A DNA stretch of 64,000 nt from Enterococcus pingfangensis (GTDB lineage Bacteria; Bacillota; Bacilli; Lactobacillales; Enterococcaceae), in NCBI RefSeq assembly GCF_005405205.1, contig NZ_BJDP01000006.1:1-64000 (forward strand), given 5' to 3'. Every line of letters begins with the position of its first letter. Position 1 is the first letter of the stretch. Below are positions 18,239 through 27,450 of this stretch, one piece after another. A model generated the notes under the pieces. The model did no database searches, was not told where the DNA came from, and was given only the letters and a program-made list of their open reading frames with translations. A program made the position numbers and the translations under genes.

Positions 18239-18781
18239 TTACTCCTTTAATTTTGAATTTACTACATGTACAATATCCGAAACATTGGCCAAAGCTCCGC
18301 GACCATAGTCGCCGCAAGCTAGCAGCGCTTCTCTTGGTACGATCTCTTGATAGCCGACTTCTTTCAACGTTTTAAGATTTCGTTGGACAATCGGGTTTTG
18401 ATACATATAGGTATTCATTGCTGGTGCAATAATTTTAGGTGTGTCTGGCAACAATGCCAATGCTACTGTAGATAATAAATCATCCGCGATCCCGTTTGCT
18501 AATTTTCCGACAGTATTAGCAGAAGCAGGAGCCACTAGAAATAAATCCGCATTTTTTGCTAAAGTAATATGATTGATCAAGGCAGGATCTGGTTCTGCCA
18601 TTACATCAAGATGGACCCGGCGATGTGATAGTGATTGGATCGTCAATGGTGTGATAAATTCTGTACTGCTTTTAGTCATCACCACGTCTAACTTGTAGCC
18701 CATTTTAGTCAATTCATTGGTGATATCCGCTGCTTTATAAGCAGAGATACTGCCACTGACACCTAATAAAATAGTTTTCAT
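18239..18781 (-). CDS. coaC: Phosphopantothenoylcysteine decarboxylase
   Basis: FMN enzyme making 4'-phosphopantetheine from 4'-phospho-N-pantothenoylcysteine. GVSGSISAYKAAD at the N-terminus binds FMN. The active-site His is in LINHITLAKNAD. PAMNTYMY is the substrate-clamp motif, and LACGDYGRGAL holds the redox Cys. 180 residues, the split (non-fused) form. Its ATG overlaps the coaB stop by 4 nt. Confidence 0.96.
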   Translation of the reverse strand: MKTILLGVSGSISAYKAADITNELTKMGYKLDVVMTKSSTEFITPLTIQSLSHRRVHLDVMAEPDPALINHITLAKNADLFLVAPASANTVGKLANGIADDLLSTVALALLPDTPKIIAPAMNTYMYQNPIVQRNLKTLKEVGYQEIVPREALLACGDYGRGALANVSDIVHVVNSKLKE

Positions 18782-19500
18782 CGTGATTCCTCCAATTTCA
18801 TGACTTCTTTTTTAATCAACTCAGCAATCTCCGTTTTAGTCTGAGCTTCTTTGACTTTATGCTGGCGGTTGATCAAATACCCATGATGTTTTTCACCATC
18901 GATCTCCGCTAAGTCGTTCGCCAAAATAAAATCCGCTTGATTTTTTTCAAGACTGGCTTTTGCTACATTTAATAATTCGATCATCGGCACGTCAACTAAA
19001 AGTTTGAATCCGACTAAGATCGTTTGCGGCTGTAATTTTTTGATCAAAGAAATAATTTTTGGATTTTTCTTTAGAACGATCACCAAATGATCTGTATCAG
19101 AAGAGATTTTTTTCTCTGTCCGCTGATTGGCGATTTCCGCTAGAGTTTTTGGCAAATCTGCTGGTTGAGTGGCAACTGCTGTCTCAAGGTCTTCAAGTGT
19201 CACAGAACTTTCTGGAGTAAAATCACTGACAGCCATACTATGGATCACTGCATCGTAAGAATTAGCAGCCATCAACGTTCTCAACGTTTTTTCTAAATCA
19301 GCCGTAGATTCAATGTAATGATAGCGGATATTTCCTTCGGGTTTAACCGCAAGCCGCGTAGTGATCAAATCGATGACTGCGTCTTCTTTAGCAAAGCTTT
19401 CTGCGATTGCTTTGCCTAGTTTCCCGCTGGAATGATTAGTAATAGCGCGGACATCATCGATTTTTTCTGAAGTCCCACCTGAAGTAATTAGGATTCTCAC
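18778..19500 (-). CDS. coaB: Phosphopantothenate-cysteine ligase
   Basis: Joins 4'-phosphopantothenate and cysteine using a nucleotide triphosphate. TSGGTSEKIDDVRAITN at the N-terminus is the nucleotide-binding loop. NHSSGKLG and SMAVSDFTP are family motifs; GFKL and LANDLAEI come from the C-terminal half. 240 residues, the stand-alone CoaB of streptococci and enterococci. Start is GTG 19500, directly after the stop of the upstream quinone-oxidoreductase-like gene, so the four genes 20493 to 17611 probably form one transcript. Confidence 0.95.
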   Translation of the reverse strand: MRILITSGGTSEKIDDVRAITNHSSGKLGKAIAESFAKEDAVIDLITTRLAVKPEGNIRYHYIESTADLEKTLRTLMAANSYDAVIHSMAVSDFTPESSVTLEDLETAVATQPADLPKTLAEIANQRTEKKISSDTDHLVIVLKKNPKIISLIKKLQPQTILVGFKLLVDVPMIELLNVAKASLEKNQADFILANDLAEIDGEKHHGYLINRQHKVKEAQTKTEIAELIKKEVMKLEESR

Positions 19501-20493
19501 TTATTTTTTTCCTCCTAAAGCAACGATCGTACGTCCTACATGTTTTCCCGCTAACAAAGTATCGGCAGTTTCTGTGACTTGTGTTAAATCAATTTCTTGA
19601 ACTTGCAGAGTTGCTGGCACGGACCATTCACCGGCCATTTTCTGCCAAAGTTTTTCGCGTTGGGTTGGCGAGGCTTCAACTGAGTCGATACCTAATAAAT
19701 TGACTCCGCGTAAAATAAAAGGCAAGACGGTTGTAGTCAATTTGATCCCGCCGGCATTTCCGCAAAGTGCCAAACTACCGCCGTAATTAACAAATGGAAT
19801 GACTTGAGCAAGTATTTCGCCACCGACAGTATCGACTACGAAATCAAAAAGCTGTTTGTTTAAAGGCCGATTTTTTTCTGGAAATAATTCTGCAGGCGAG
19901 AGGACTGCTGTTGCTCCTAATTGGGTTAAATAGTCTTGCTGATCTTCTTTCCGACTTAATGCGGTAATTTCTTTGCAGCCGATCTGTTTTAGAAAATGCA
20001 GCGCAAATCCGCCAACACCGCCAGTTGCTCCAGTGATCAGCACGCTGCTGTCGGCAGTTAGACCGTGCTGCTGCAACGCATCAACAGCTAGTGCTGCTGT
20101 AAAACCGGCAGTACCGAAAGTCATCGCTTGTTTTTCTGATAATGCCTGCGGTAATTTCACGCACCAAACAGCGGGAACGACTTGCAGCTCGCTTAGACCG
20201 CCATCTTGTTTGACTCCTAACCCATAGCCTGTTACTAAGACCAAATCACCAACTTGAAAAGCGTCATCCTTTGAAGCGATGATTTTTCCAGCTAAATCGA
20301 CACCAGGGGTCATTGGATAATCTCTTAACACACCGGTATTAGCTTTTGTAGCTAAGGCATCCTTGTAATTGATTCCAGAATAACTCACAGCAATTAAAAC
20401 GTCGCCTGCATCGATCTCAGGTTGGGTGAAGGTTTCGATGATTGTGTGAACGGTCTCATCTTTTATTACGCGTAAACGGCGATACTCAGTCAT
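19501..20493 (-). CDS. YhdH/YhfP-type NADPH-dependent oxidoreductase (acrylyl-CoA reductase-like)
   Basis: A zinc-free medium-chain dehydrogenase/reductase. GINYKDALA near residue 45, PGVDLAG, and ITGATGGVGGFALHFL are characteristic of the YhdH/YhfP group, whose E. coli member reduces acryloyl-CoA. 330 residues. ATG 20493 has AGGAGG 7 nt upstream; the longer frame has 39 extra codons without a ribosome site. Its link to CoA synthesis is positional only. Confidence 0.87.
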   Translation of the reverse strand: MTEYRRLRVIKDETVHTIIETFTQPEIDAGDVLIAVSYSGINYKDALATKANTGVLRDYPMTPGVDLAGKIIASKDDAFQVGDLVLVTGYGLGVKQDGGLSELQVVPAVWCVKLPQALSEKQAMTFGTAGFTAALAVDALQQHGLTADSSVLITGATGGVGGFALHFLKQIGCKEITALSRKEDQQDYLTQLGATAVLSPAELFPEKNRPLNKQLFDFVVDTVGGEILAQVIPFVNYGGSLALCGNAGGIKLTTTVLPFILRGVNLLGIDSVEASPTQREKLWQKMAGEWSVPATLQVQEIDLTQVTETADTLLAGKHVGRTIVALGGKK

Positions 20494-20946
20494 GTTTTTT
20501 CCTCCTGTTTTTTTATAATAGTCAGCTTTGATTGGAAAAATTAGCGATTCATCCGTCACTAAGCCGATAATGTTTGTTTTTTTGAATAAAATAGAGTCTG
20601 CACGAAGCAACTATAAATTTAACGCAATGATCAGACGATGTAAACTGACAAAAGTAAAATCAGCAGAATCGGTTACTATTATCTTAGCGGAAATGAAGGA
20701 AAAAGCAAACTTCTTTTCTCTTTGATTTCTGATAAAAGTTTTCTATGAAACTATTTAAAAAACTTGATTTTCAGAAAAATATTCGTATACTTTAGTAGTG
20801 TCATATTAAACAATAAGTTTACTATTAGCAAACAAAACGAAATCTGATTCTTAGATTTATCGTTTTTTCGGAAGTCAGAGTTGAATGACGCAAAGAGCAG
20901 TGAGTAGATTTCCTGCTGGCAAATTAATTGATTTGAGGTGAAGACC
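20494..20946. promoter_or_regulatory. Divergent intergenic region before the pot operon
   Basis: 453 bp between the quinone-oxidoreductase gene and the pot regulator, AT-rich with no credible gene. TATACT at 20786-20791 is a candidate -10 for the rightward operon. I see no clear operator palindrome. Confidence 0.45.
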
Positions 20947-21489
20947 ATGGAGATTGGCGAGAAGCTGCGTAATTTACGAATCCAAAAAAATTTGACGCAA
21001 GAAGAATTGGGAGAACGGACTGATTTATCTAAAGGATATATCTCTCAATTGGAACGTGATCTAAGTTCCCCTTCAATGGAGTCTTTTTTTGATATTTTAG
21101 AAGTTTTAGGTGTGACACCGGCTGAGTTTTTCAAACAAAAAACAGGTGATCAAAAAATCGTCTACAAAGAGGCGGACACAACATTTTATAGCGATGACGA
21201 GCATGGTTATCATATCAAGTGGCTGATTCCGGAATCAAATGAAAAGGAAATGGAACCTATTTTATTGACGCTGGAAAAAAAAGGTCAATACAAACAATTT
21301 ACTCCGTCGCTTTCAGAAACATTTATCTATGTATTAGAAGGAAAGATCGCCTTGCAGTTTGGCGAAACGTTACATGAAGCAAAAAAAGGCGAGAGTATTT
21401 ATTATGAAGCCAGCAAACCGCATCGGTTGCAAAATCAAGCGGCAGGAATCAGCAAAGTCTTGATCGTCGCTACAGAATCTTACTTATAA
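20947..21489 (+). CDS. XRE-cupin transcriptional regulator of polyamine transport
   Basis: Residues 1-62 are a helix-turn-helix of the XRE type ([20 protein letters not shown]). Residues about 100-178 are a cupin fold with a conserved [10 protein letters not shown] strand and the Glu/His positions KPHRLQN. This PuuR-like layout is common in regulators located at the head of potABCD operons, where it is thought to sense polyamines. ATG 20947 has GAGGTGA at 6 nt; a GTG at 20938 is inside that ribosome site. potA follows after 17 nt. Confidence 0.88.
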   Translation: MEIGEKLRNLRIQKNLTQEELGERTDLSKGYISQLERDLSSPSMESFFDILEVLGVTPAEFFKQKTGDQKIVYKEADTTFYSDDEHGYHIKWLIPESNEKEMEPILLTLEKKGQYKQFTPSLSETFIYVLEGKIALQFGETLHEAKKGESIYYEASKPHRLQNQAAGISKVLIVATESYL

Positions 21490-21506
21490 AAAAAGGACGT
21501 GAAGTC

Positions 21507-22595
21507 ATGGCAAACACAATTATTTCATTTAAAGATATCAGCAAACAGTACGATGATGACGATCCCGTATTGAAAAAAATCAATTTTGATATTGAAGAGG
21601 GCCGGTTTTATACATTATTAGGACCTTCCGGCTGTGGGAAAACAACGATTTTAAGGATCATCGCCGGTTTTACTGATGTGAGCGCGGGCGAGATTTTTTT
21701 TGAAGGCAAACGAATGAATGACATCCCAGCCAACAAACGTCAAGTAAACACGGTCTTTCAAGATTATGCGCTATTTCCGCACATGAATGTGTTTGATAAT
21801 GTTGCTTTTGGGCTGAAAATCAAAAAATTATCGAAACAAGAGATCGAAAAAAAAGTTTTGGAAGCTTTGAAACTTGTTCAGCTGCCAGGTTATGAAAATC
21901 GTGAGATCACTGAAATGTCAGGTGGGCAGCGGCAGCGTGTAGCAATTGCTCGGGCAATCGTCAATGAACCGAAGATTTTATTGCTGGATGAACCGTTATC
22001 GGCTTTAGATCTGAAATTGCGAACAGATATGCAATACGAATTGCGTGCGTTACAAAAACGCTTAGGCATCACATTTATTTTTGTGACCCATGATCAAGAA
22101 GAGGCGCTAGCGATGAGTGATGAGATCTTTGTAATGAACAAAGGAAAAATTGTTCAAAGTGGGACTCCTGTTGATATTTATGATGAACCGATCAATCACT
22201 TTGTGGCAGATTTTGTTGGCGAAAGCAACATTGTGGCCGGCGAAATGGTGGAAGATAATTTAGTTAAATTTGTCGGGAAAAATTTTGAATGTGTCGATGG
22301 CGGGATGCGTCCGAATGAACCAGTTGAAGTTGTTTTGCGTCCGGAAGATTTAACTTTAACAACACCTGAAAACGGCAAATTAGTCGTAACTGTGGACACT
22401 CAATTATTCCGTGGAGTGCATTATGAAATGAACTGTATTGATGCTGACGGCAATGAGTGGATGGTCCATTCAACCAAAAAAGCCAAAAAAGGTAGCAAGG
22501 TTGGCTTATCTTTTGAACCTGAAGACATCCATGTGATGCGTTTCAATGAAAGCGAAGAAGACTTTGAAGCACGTTTAGAAAGCTATGAAGATTAG
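21507..22595 (+). CDS. potA: Spermidine/putrescine ABC transporter ATPase
   Basis: ATPase of the PotABCD polyamine importer. Walker [10 protein letters not shown] near residue 37, Q-loop FQDYALFPH, signature [13 protein letters not shown], Walker [12 protein letters not shown] and H-loop VTHDQEEAL are all intact. The C-terminal 120 residues form the TOBE-type regulatory domain. 362 residues. Second gene of the operon, 17 nt after the regulator and 12 nt before potB. Confidence 0.96.
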   Translation: MANTIISFKDISKQYDDDDPVLKKINFDIEEGRFYTLLGPSGCGKTTILRIIAGFTDVSAGEIFFEGKRMNDIPANKRQVNTVFQDYALFPHMNVFDNVAFGLKIKKLSKQEIEKKVLEALKLVQLPGYENREITEMSGGQRQRVAIARAIVNEPKILLLDEPLSALDLKLRTDMQYELRALQKRLGITFIFVTHDQEEALAMSDEIFVMNKGKIVQSGTPVDIYDEPINHFVADFVGESNIVAGEMVEDNLVKFVGKNFECVDGGMRPNEPVEVVLRPEDLTLTTPENGKLVVTVDTQLFRGVHYEMNCIDADGNEWMVHSTKKAKKGSKVGLSFEPEDIHVMRFNESEEDFEARLESYED

Positions 22596-22607
22596 GAGGA
22601 AAGCACA

Positions 22608-23417
22608 ATGAAAAGTATGCGGCGATTTTATTCAGTTCCTTATTTCTTTTGGCTTTTGTTCTTTGTCATTGCGCCGGTGATCTTGATCGTCTATCAATCA
22701 TTTTTTGATATGCATGGAAATGTTACGTTAAGTAATTATCAAACGTATTTAACGTCAAAAACGTATTTGATGATGACCGTCAATTCTGTGTTGTTTGCCT
22801 TTCTGATCACCTTGATGACCCTTTTGATCAGTTATCCAACGGCGTATTTTTTATCAAAATTAAAACATCGGCAACTGTTACTATTACTCGTTGTTTTGCC
22901 GACTTGGATCAATTTATTATTGAAGGCTTACGCATTTATCGGTATTTTCAGTGCCAATGGCTCAGTCAATGATTTTCTAAGTTTTATTGGCATCGGACAA
23001 AAGCAGCTATTATTCACAGATTTTAGTTTTATGTTTGTGGCAGCGTATATCGAACTGCCATTTATGATCATGCCGATCTTTAATGCATTAGAAGAAATCA
23101 ATCCGTCCCTGATCAGTGCGAGTCGTGATCTGGGTGCAAATAATTTTGATACATTTCGCCGGGTGATTTTTCCTCTTTCATTGAACGGTGTCAAAAGCGG
23201 TGTGCAGGCTGTCTTTATCCCGTCACTTTCACTCTTCATGTTGACCCGTTTGATCGGTGGTAATCGAGTGATCACTTTAGGGACAGCGATCGAAGAACAT
23301 TTCTTAGTCACTCAAAATTGGGGGATGGGTTCGACGATTGGAGTCATTTTGATCGTGGCGATGTTCATCGTGATGATGTTAACGGGTGAAAAACGTAAAG
23401 GAGGTCGGGTGAAATGA
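22608..23417 (+). CDS. potB: Spermidine/putrescine ABC transporter permease
   Basis: First of two transmembrane subunits of the polyamine importer. Six hydrophobic segments can be counted. The EAA loop that contacts the ATPase reads ISASRDLGANNFDTFRRVIF in the last third. 269 residues. AGGAGG precedes the ATG, and the stop overlaps the potC start by 4 nt. Confidence 0.95.
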   Translation: MKSMRRFYSVPYFFWLLFFVIAPVILIVYQSFFDMHGNVTLSNYQTYLTSKTYLMMTVNSVLFAFLITLMTLLISYPTAYFLSKLKHRQLLLLLVVLPTWINLLLKAYAFIGIFSANGSVNDFLSFIGIGQKQLLFTDFSFMFVAAYIELPFMIMPIFNALEEINPSLISASRDLGANNFDTFRRVIFPLSLNGVKSGVQAVFIPSLSLFMLTRLIGGNRVITLGTAIEEHFLVTQNWGMGSTIGVILIVAMFIVMMLTGEKRKGGRVK

Positions 23418-24259
23418 AACGGAAAAAATTCTCTTGGTCAACGATCTATTTGATCTTTGTTTTTATTTTGCTGTATATCCCGATTTTTTATTTGATTTTC
23501 TACTCATTTAATCAAGCAGGGAATATGAGCTCTTTTACCGGTTTTACTTGGGAACATTATCAAAATCTTTTTTCTGACCGGCGCTTGATCACGATCGTTG
23601 TTCAGACATTTGTTTTAGCCTTTTTATCTGCCCTTTTGGCAACGATCATTGGAACATTTGGCGCGATGGGGATCTATTATACGCGCAAACGCAACTCACG
23701 AAATATTCTGCTAGGTTTGAATAATATTTTGATGGTCTCGCCAGACGTGATTATCGGTGCCAGCTTTTTGATTTTATTTACCATGTTAGGCAGTGTTTTA
23801 AAAAACTTCCAACTTGGGTTTGTCAGTGTTTTGCTTTCGCATATCGCCTTTAGTATCCCAATCGTCGTCTTGATGGTTTTGCCAAAACTAAAAGAAATGA
23901 ACGACTCAATGATTGATGCGGCACGCGATTTAGGCGCAAATAATTTTCAAGTGTTGAGTAATATCATTCTGCCGTTTCTGACACCGGGGATCATCGCCGG
24001 TTATTTTATGGCGTTCACGTATTCATTAGATGATTTCGCAGTAACATTCTTTGTGACGGGTAACGGCTTTACGACGCTTTCAGTGGAGATTTACTCACGA
24101 GCACGCCAAGGGATCAGTCTGGAAATCAATGCGTTATCAACACTCGTCTTTATTTTCTCTTTAATCTTAGTAGTAGGTTATTACTTTATTAGCCGCGACA
24201 CTTCGAAAAAAGCACGGAAACGGAAACAGGAATTTGAGGAGGTGGCAGTACTGAAATGA
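23414..24259 (+). CDS. potC: Spermidine/putrescine ABC transporter permease
   Basis: Second transmembrane subunit. Six hydrophobic segments; the EAA loop reads IDAARDLGANNFQVLSNIIL, near-identical in its core to that of PotB. A basic C-terminal tail follows the last helix. 281 residues. It overlaps both neighbours by 4 nt, so translation is coupled through potB-potC-potD. Confidence 0.95.
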   Translation: MKRKKFSWSTIYLIFVFILLYIPIFYLIFYSFNQAGNMSSFTGFTWEHYQNLFSDRRLITIVVQTFVLAFLSALLATIIGTFGAMGIYYTRKRNSRNILLGLNNILMVSPDVIIGASFLILFTMLGSVLKNFQLGFVSVLLSHIAFSIPIVVLMVLPKLKEMNDSMIDAARDLGANNFQVLSNIILPFLTPGIIAGYFMAFTYSLDDFAVTFFVTGNGFTTLSVEIYSRARQGISLEINALSTLVFIFSLILVVGYYFISRDTSKKARKRKQEFEEVAVLK

Positions 24260-25326
24260 GAAAATTACAGTCACTTTTCATTGGGGTTGTCGCCATCATT
24301 CTTTTACTGACCTTTTTAGTCGTTCGTTTGAATCATGCGTCTAACGCCAGTTCTAAAGTATTGAACATTTATAATTGGGGCGATTACATCGATCCTGAAT
24401 TAATCAAACAATTTGAAAAAGAATATGGATACAAAGTTAATTATGAAACTTTCGATTCCAACGAAGCGATGGAGGCAAAGATCAAACAAGGCGGAACAGC
24501 TTACGACATTGCTATTCCTAGTGAATACATGATCCAAAAGATGAGAAAAGAAAACTTATTGCTGCCTTTAGATCACACGAAGATCCAGGGATTGGAAAAT
24601 ATTGATCCCCGTTTTTTAGATTTAGATTTTGATCGCGAAAATCGCTATTCGATCCCCTATTTTTGGGGAACATTAGGTATCGTTTATAATGATAAATTTG
24701 TTGATGGGGAAAAAATCAAACATTGGGAAGATCTTTGGCGTCCAGAATTAAAAAACAATATCATGCTGATCGACGGTGCCCGAGAAGTGATGGGGTTATC
24801 ACTGACAACTTTTGGTTATTCAATCAATAGCAAAGAAATGGGACAGTTAACACAAGCAACCAAAAAATTGAATGAATTGACTCCCAACGTCAAAGCCATC
24901 GTAGCCGATGAAATCAAGATGTATATGGCAAACGAAGAAAGTGCGGTAGCAGTGACCTTTTCTGGTGAAGCAGCCGACATGATGGCAGAAAACGAACACC
25001 TGCATTATGTCATTCCGCCAGAAGGATCAAATCTCTGGTTCGATAATATCGTGATCCCTAAAACATCTAAAAATCAAGCAGGCGCCTACGATTTCATTAA
25101 TTTCATGCTGAAACCAGCAATCGCCAAACAAAATGCGGAATACATCGGGTACTCAACACCAAACAAAAAAGCCTTAGCAATGCTGCCAAAAAGCATTTCT
25201 GACGATAAACAATTTTATCCAGATGACGAAACCATTAGCCACTTAGAAGTCTATAAAAATCTCGGTGCAAAATATTTAGGCATTTACAATGACTTGTATT
25301 TAGAATTTAAGATGTATAGGAGATAA
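24256..25326 (+). CDS. potD: Spermidine/putrescine-binding protein, tail supplied by the inserted element
   Basis: Extracytoplasmic polyamine receptor. Residues 7-26 form a hydrophobic export or anchor segment, but there is no lipobox Cys, so membrane anchoring would be by this helix. LNIYNWGDYIDPELI is the start of the mature PotD fold, and VTFSGEAADM is conserved. 356 residues. The last codons read KMYRR-stop and lie in the left attachment repeat of the mobile element. A second copy at 32859 reads KMYRK-stop, presumably the original end. The protein is therefore intact but has an altered last residue. Confidence 0.95.
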   Translation: MRKLQSLFIGVVAIILLLTFLVVRLNHASNASSKVLNIYNWGDYIDPELIKQFEKEYGYKVNYETFDSNEAMEAKIKQGGTAYDIAIPSEYMIQKMRKENLLLPLDHTKIQGLENIDPRFLDLDFDRENRYSIPYFWGTLGIVYNDKFVDGEKIKHWEDLWRPELKNNIMLIDGAREVMGLSLTTFGYSINSKEMGQLTQATKKLNELTPNVKAIVADEIKMYMANEESAVAVTFSGEAADMMAENEHLHYVIPPEGSNLWFDNIVIPKTSKNQAGAYDFINFMLKPAIAKQNAEYIGYSTPNKKALAMLPKSISDDKQFYPDDETISHLEVYKNLGAKYLGIYNDLYLEFKMYRR

Positions 25327-25338
25327 TGGCAAAACTCA
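25309..25338 (+). repeat. Left attachment-type direct repeat (attL)
   Basis: AAGATGTAT-A-GGA-G-ATAATGGC-A-AAA-C-TCAG covers the end of potD and its stop. It matches 32859-32888 at 26 of 30 positions in the same orientation. The longest shared run without mismatch after the divergent position is ATAATGGC (25323-25330), a possible crossover core. Confidence 0.75.
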
Positions 25339-25388
25339 GCGAGAATGGGGATTTATCAACGTTCTAAAAAGCTAAAAATCGTCTTTTT

Positions 25389-25522
25389 TCTACCTGAGTT
25401 TTCCAATCTTCTACCAAAAGCGGCTGAAAAGCCGCTTTTTTTGTGTTATTTTATTTTTTCTACCACGTTTTTCTACCAGAGATACTTTACTAGAAGAGCT
25501 TTACGATAGAGATTTTTACCAG
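25389..25522 (+). repeat. Left-end YTACCA repeats (candidate integrase arm sites)
   Basis: CTACCA occurs at 25411, 25460 and 25473, TTACCAG at 25516, and a variant CTACCT at 25390. TGAGTTTTCCA (25395-25405), followed after 5 nt by CTACCA, recurs at the right end at 32783 with identical spacing. Tn916-family integrases bind such arm repeats with their N-terminal domain. Confidence 0.5.
25416..25441 (+). terminator. Terminator after potD inside the element
   Basis: 10-bp stem AAAAGCGGCT/AGCCGCTTTT (25416-25425 with 25430-25439) with a T run. It restores termination of the pot transcript before the arsenic genes. Confidence 0.8.
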
Positions 25523-25552
25523 ACGATGTTGAAAATAAAAAGACAGAAACGC

Positions 25553-25608
25553 TTGACCGTATATAGACGTTCATCTATATTGTATATAGATAATTATCTA
25601 TATACAAT
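25553..25608 (+). promoter_or_regulatory. ars operon promoter and ArsR operator
   Basis: TTGACC (25553-25558) and TATATT (25576-25581) have a 17-bp spacer. A perfect 30-bp palindrome at 25579-25608, with half-site ATTGTATATAGATAA, overlaps the -10 and the expected start site. ArsR-family repressors bind such AT-rich palindromes and release them on As(III)/Sb(III). Confidence 0.8.
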
Positions 25609-25625
25609 TCAATAGGAGGCCCTCC

Positions 25626-25919
25626 ATGGAAAACTATGAACAGATTGCTACCATCATGAAAGCCTTAGCTGATCCAAAAAGGTTGAAAATTGTTGACTTA
25701 CTTTCTACAGCTGACTCTCTTTGTGCATGTGAAGTGTTGGAGAATTTTGACTTTACTCAACCGACATTATCACACCACATGAAGCTTTTAGAGAAGGCAG
25801 GAATTGTCAAAGTAACGAAAAAGAGTCAATGGCATCATTACGCTTTACAGGAAGATTTTGTTGAGGATTTCCTAGTAATTTTGAAGGAACTTCTTATCAA
25901 AGAAAAATCAATTAGCTAG
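25626..25919 (+). CDS. arsR: ArsR-family arsenic-responsive repressor
   Basis: Winged-helix metalloregulator of the operon that follows. LCACEVLENF, near residues 32-41, corresponds to the alpha-3 ELCVCDL metal-site region, with a Cys-x-Cys pair that can bind As(III). TQPTLSHHMKLLEKAG is the recognition helix. 97 residues. AGGAGG lies 7-8 nt before the ATG. The strong palindromic operator just upstream fits autoregulation. Confidence 0.92.
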   Translation: MENYEQIATIMKALADPKRLKIVDLLSTADSLCACEVLENFDFTQPTLSHHMKLLEKAGIVKVTKKSQWHHYALQEDFVEDFLVILKELLIKEKSIS

Positions 25920-25940
25920 TAATCGATAGGAGTTTTATGA

Positions 25941-27017
25941 ATGAACAATGTATCTACGGAAGTAACTGAAAAACCTGTAATTAATTTCTTCGAGAAGTAT
26001 CTAACGGTTTGGGTATTGTTATGTATGGCAGCAGGCATGCTAATCGGAAAGTTTTTACCTAGTGTCGCAGACCGATTAGAAAGCTATCAAGTGTTAAATA
26101 CAAATATTCCAATTGCCGTTTTAACTTGGGTTATGATTTTCCCAATGATGATGAAAATCGATTTTAAATCAATACTGAATGTCCGAAAAACATATCAGGG
26201 GATTATGATCTCTAGCATTACAAGCTGGCTAATTAAGCCGTTCTTGATGTTTGGCTTAGCATCTTTCTTCTTTTATGTTGTTTTTAGCAATTTTATCCCA
26301 GCAGACTTAGCAAAAGACTATGTGGCTGGAGCCGTTTTATTAGGGGCAGCGCCATGTACCGCTATGGTTTTTGTTTGGTCAAACCTTACAAAAGGTGATC
26401 CAGCGCATACCTTGGTTCAAGTATCAATTAACGATTTATTAATCATTGTCCTATTTGTACCAATTGTTTCCTTCCTTTTAGGAGTAAATAGTGTGTTTGT
26501 ACCATGGAATATTCTCTTTGCCTCCGTACTACTATTTGTGCTAGTACCGTTAGTTGGTGGGGCATTAACGCGATACTTCATGATAAAACGTAAGGGAATT
26601 GATTACTTTAACAATCGCTTCTTACCAAAGTTTGACTCCATTACAACCATTGGCTTGTTATTGACATTGGTAATCATTTTTACTTATCAGGGGGATATTA
26701 TTTTAAACAATCCGTTTCATGTTCTCATGATTGCCGTTCCTTTAGTCTTACAAAATATTATTACCGCAAACTTTGCTTATTTTACTTGTAAATGGACAAA
26801 ACAGCCTCATAATGTGGCAGCGCCAGCAGCTTTGATTGGTGCTTCTGACTTTTTCGAGTTATCGGTTGCCGTAGCAATTATGCTTTTCGGTGTCAATTCA
26901 CCAGTTGTACTTGTGACAACAGTAGGCGTTCTAACAGAAGTACCTGTTATGTTGTTATTAGTCAAATTGATCAATGGAACGAAAGATTGGTTCCCAACAA
27001 AAGGAGAAAATGAATGA
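25941..27017 (+). CDS. arsB: ACR3-family arsenite efflux permease
   Basis: Exports As(OH)3/arsenite across the membrane using the proton gradient. It belongs to the ACR3 family rather than the E. coli-type ArsB fold: ten hydrophobic segments, [17 protein letters not shown] with the essential Cys, and [13 protein letters not shown]. 358 residues. AGGAG precedes the ATG, and its end overlaps arsC by 4 nt. Many annotations call such genes arsB or acr3. Confidence 0.93.
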   Translation: MNNVSTEVTEKPVINFFEKYLTVWVLLCMAAGMLIGKFLPSVADRLESYQVLNTNIPIAVLTWVMIFPMMMKIDFKSILNVRKTYQGIMISSITSWLIKPFLMFGLASFFFYVVFSNFIPADLAKDYVAGAVLLGAAPCTAMVFVWSNLTKGDPAHTLVQVSINDLLIIVLFVPIVSFLLGVNSVFVPWNILFASVLLFVLVPLVGGALTRYFMIKRKGIDYFNNRFLPKFDSITTIGLLLTLVIIFTYQGDIILNNPFHVLMIAVPLVLQNIITANFAYFTCKWTKQPHNVAAPAALIGASDFFELSVAVAIMLFGVNSPVVLVTTVGVLTEVPVMLLLVKLINGTKDWFPTKGENE

Positions 27018-27430
27018 AAAAAATCTATTTCTTATGTACGGGCAATTCCTGTCGAAGTCAAATAGCGGAAGGCTTTGCTAAAAAATACTTAGATGATTCT
27101 TGGGAAATCCGAAGTGCTGGAGTTGAAACCCACGGTCTGAATCCTAGAGCAGTGGCCGTAATGGAAGAATCTGGAATCGATATTTCGAATCAAACATCTG
27201 ACTTGATTGATTTGGACTACTTTAATCAGTCTGACATGATTATCACTCTTTGCGGTGACGCAGCAGATAAGTGTCCCATGATTCCAAAGGAAAGCACTCA
27301 CCTTCATTGGGACTTAGTAGATCCTGCCAAAGCGAAAGGATCTGAGGCAGAAATTAGAAGTGCTTTCCGAGACACAAGAGATGAAATCGAAAAGAGAATG
27401 ATTGAATTATCGAAGCAGTTAAATGTTTAA
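27014..27430 (+). CDS. arsC: Thioredoxin-coupled arsenate reductase
   Basis: Reduces arsenate to arsenite for the ACR3 pump. Low-molecular-weight protein-tyrosine-phosphatase fold with the P-loop CTGNSCRS: nucleophile Cys8 and Arg14. The redox pair is Cys80 and Cys87 in [11 protein letters not shown], equivalent to Cys10/82/89 of S. aureus pI258 ArsC. 138 residues. Translationally coupled to the upstream pump by a 4-nt overlap. Confidence 0.95.
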   Translation: MKKIYFLCTGNSCRSQIAEGFAKKYLDDSWEIRSAGVETHGLNPRAVAVMEESGIDISNQTSDLIDLDYFNQSDMIITLCGDAADKCPMIPKESTHLHWDLVDPAKAKGSEAEIRSAFRDTRDEIEKRMIELSKQLNV

Positions 27431-27450
27431 TTCAAAAGGGAGGGGAAGGT

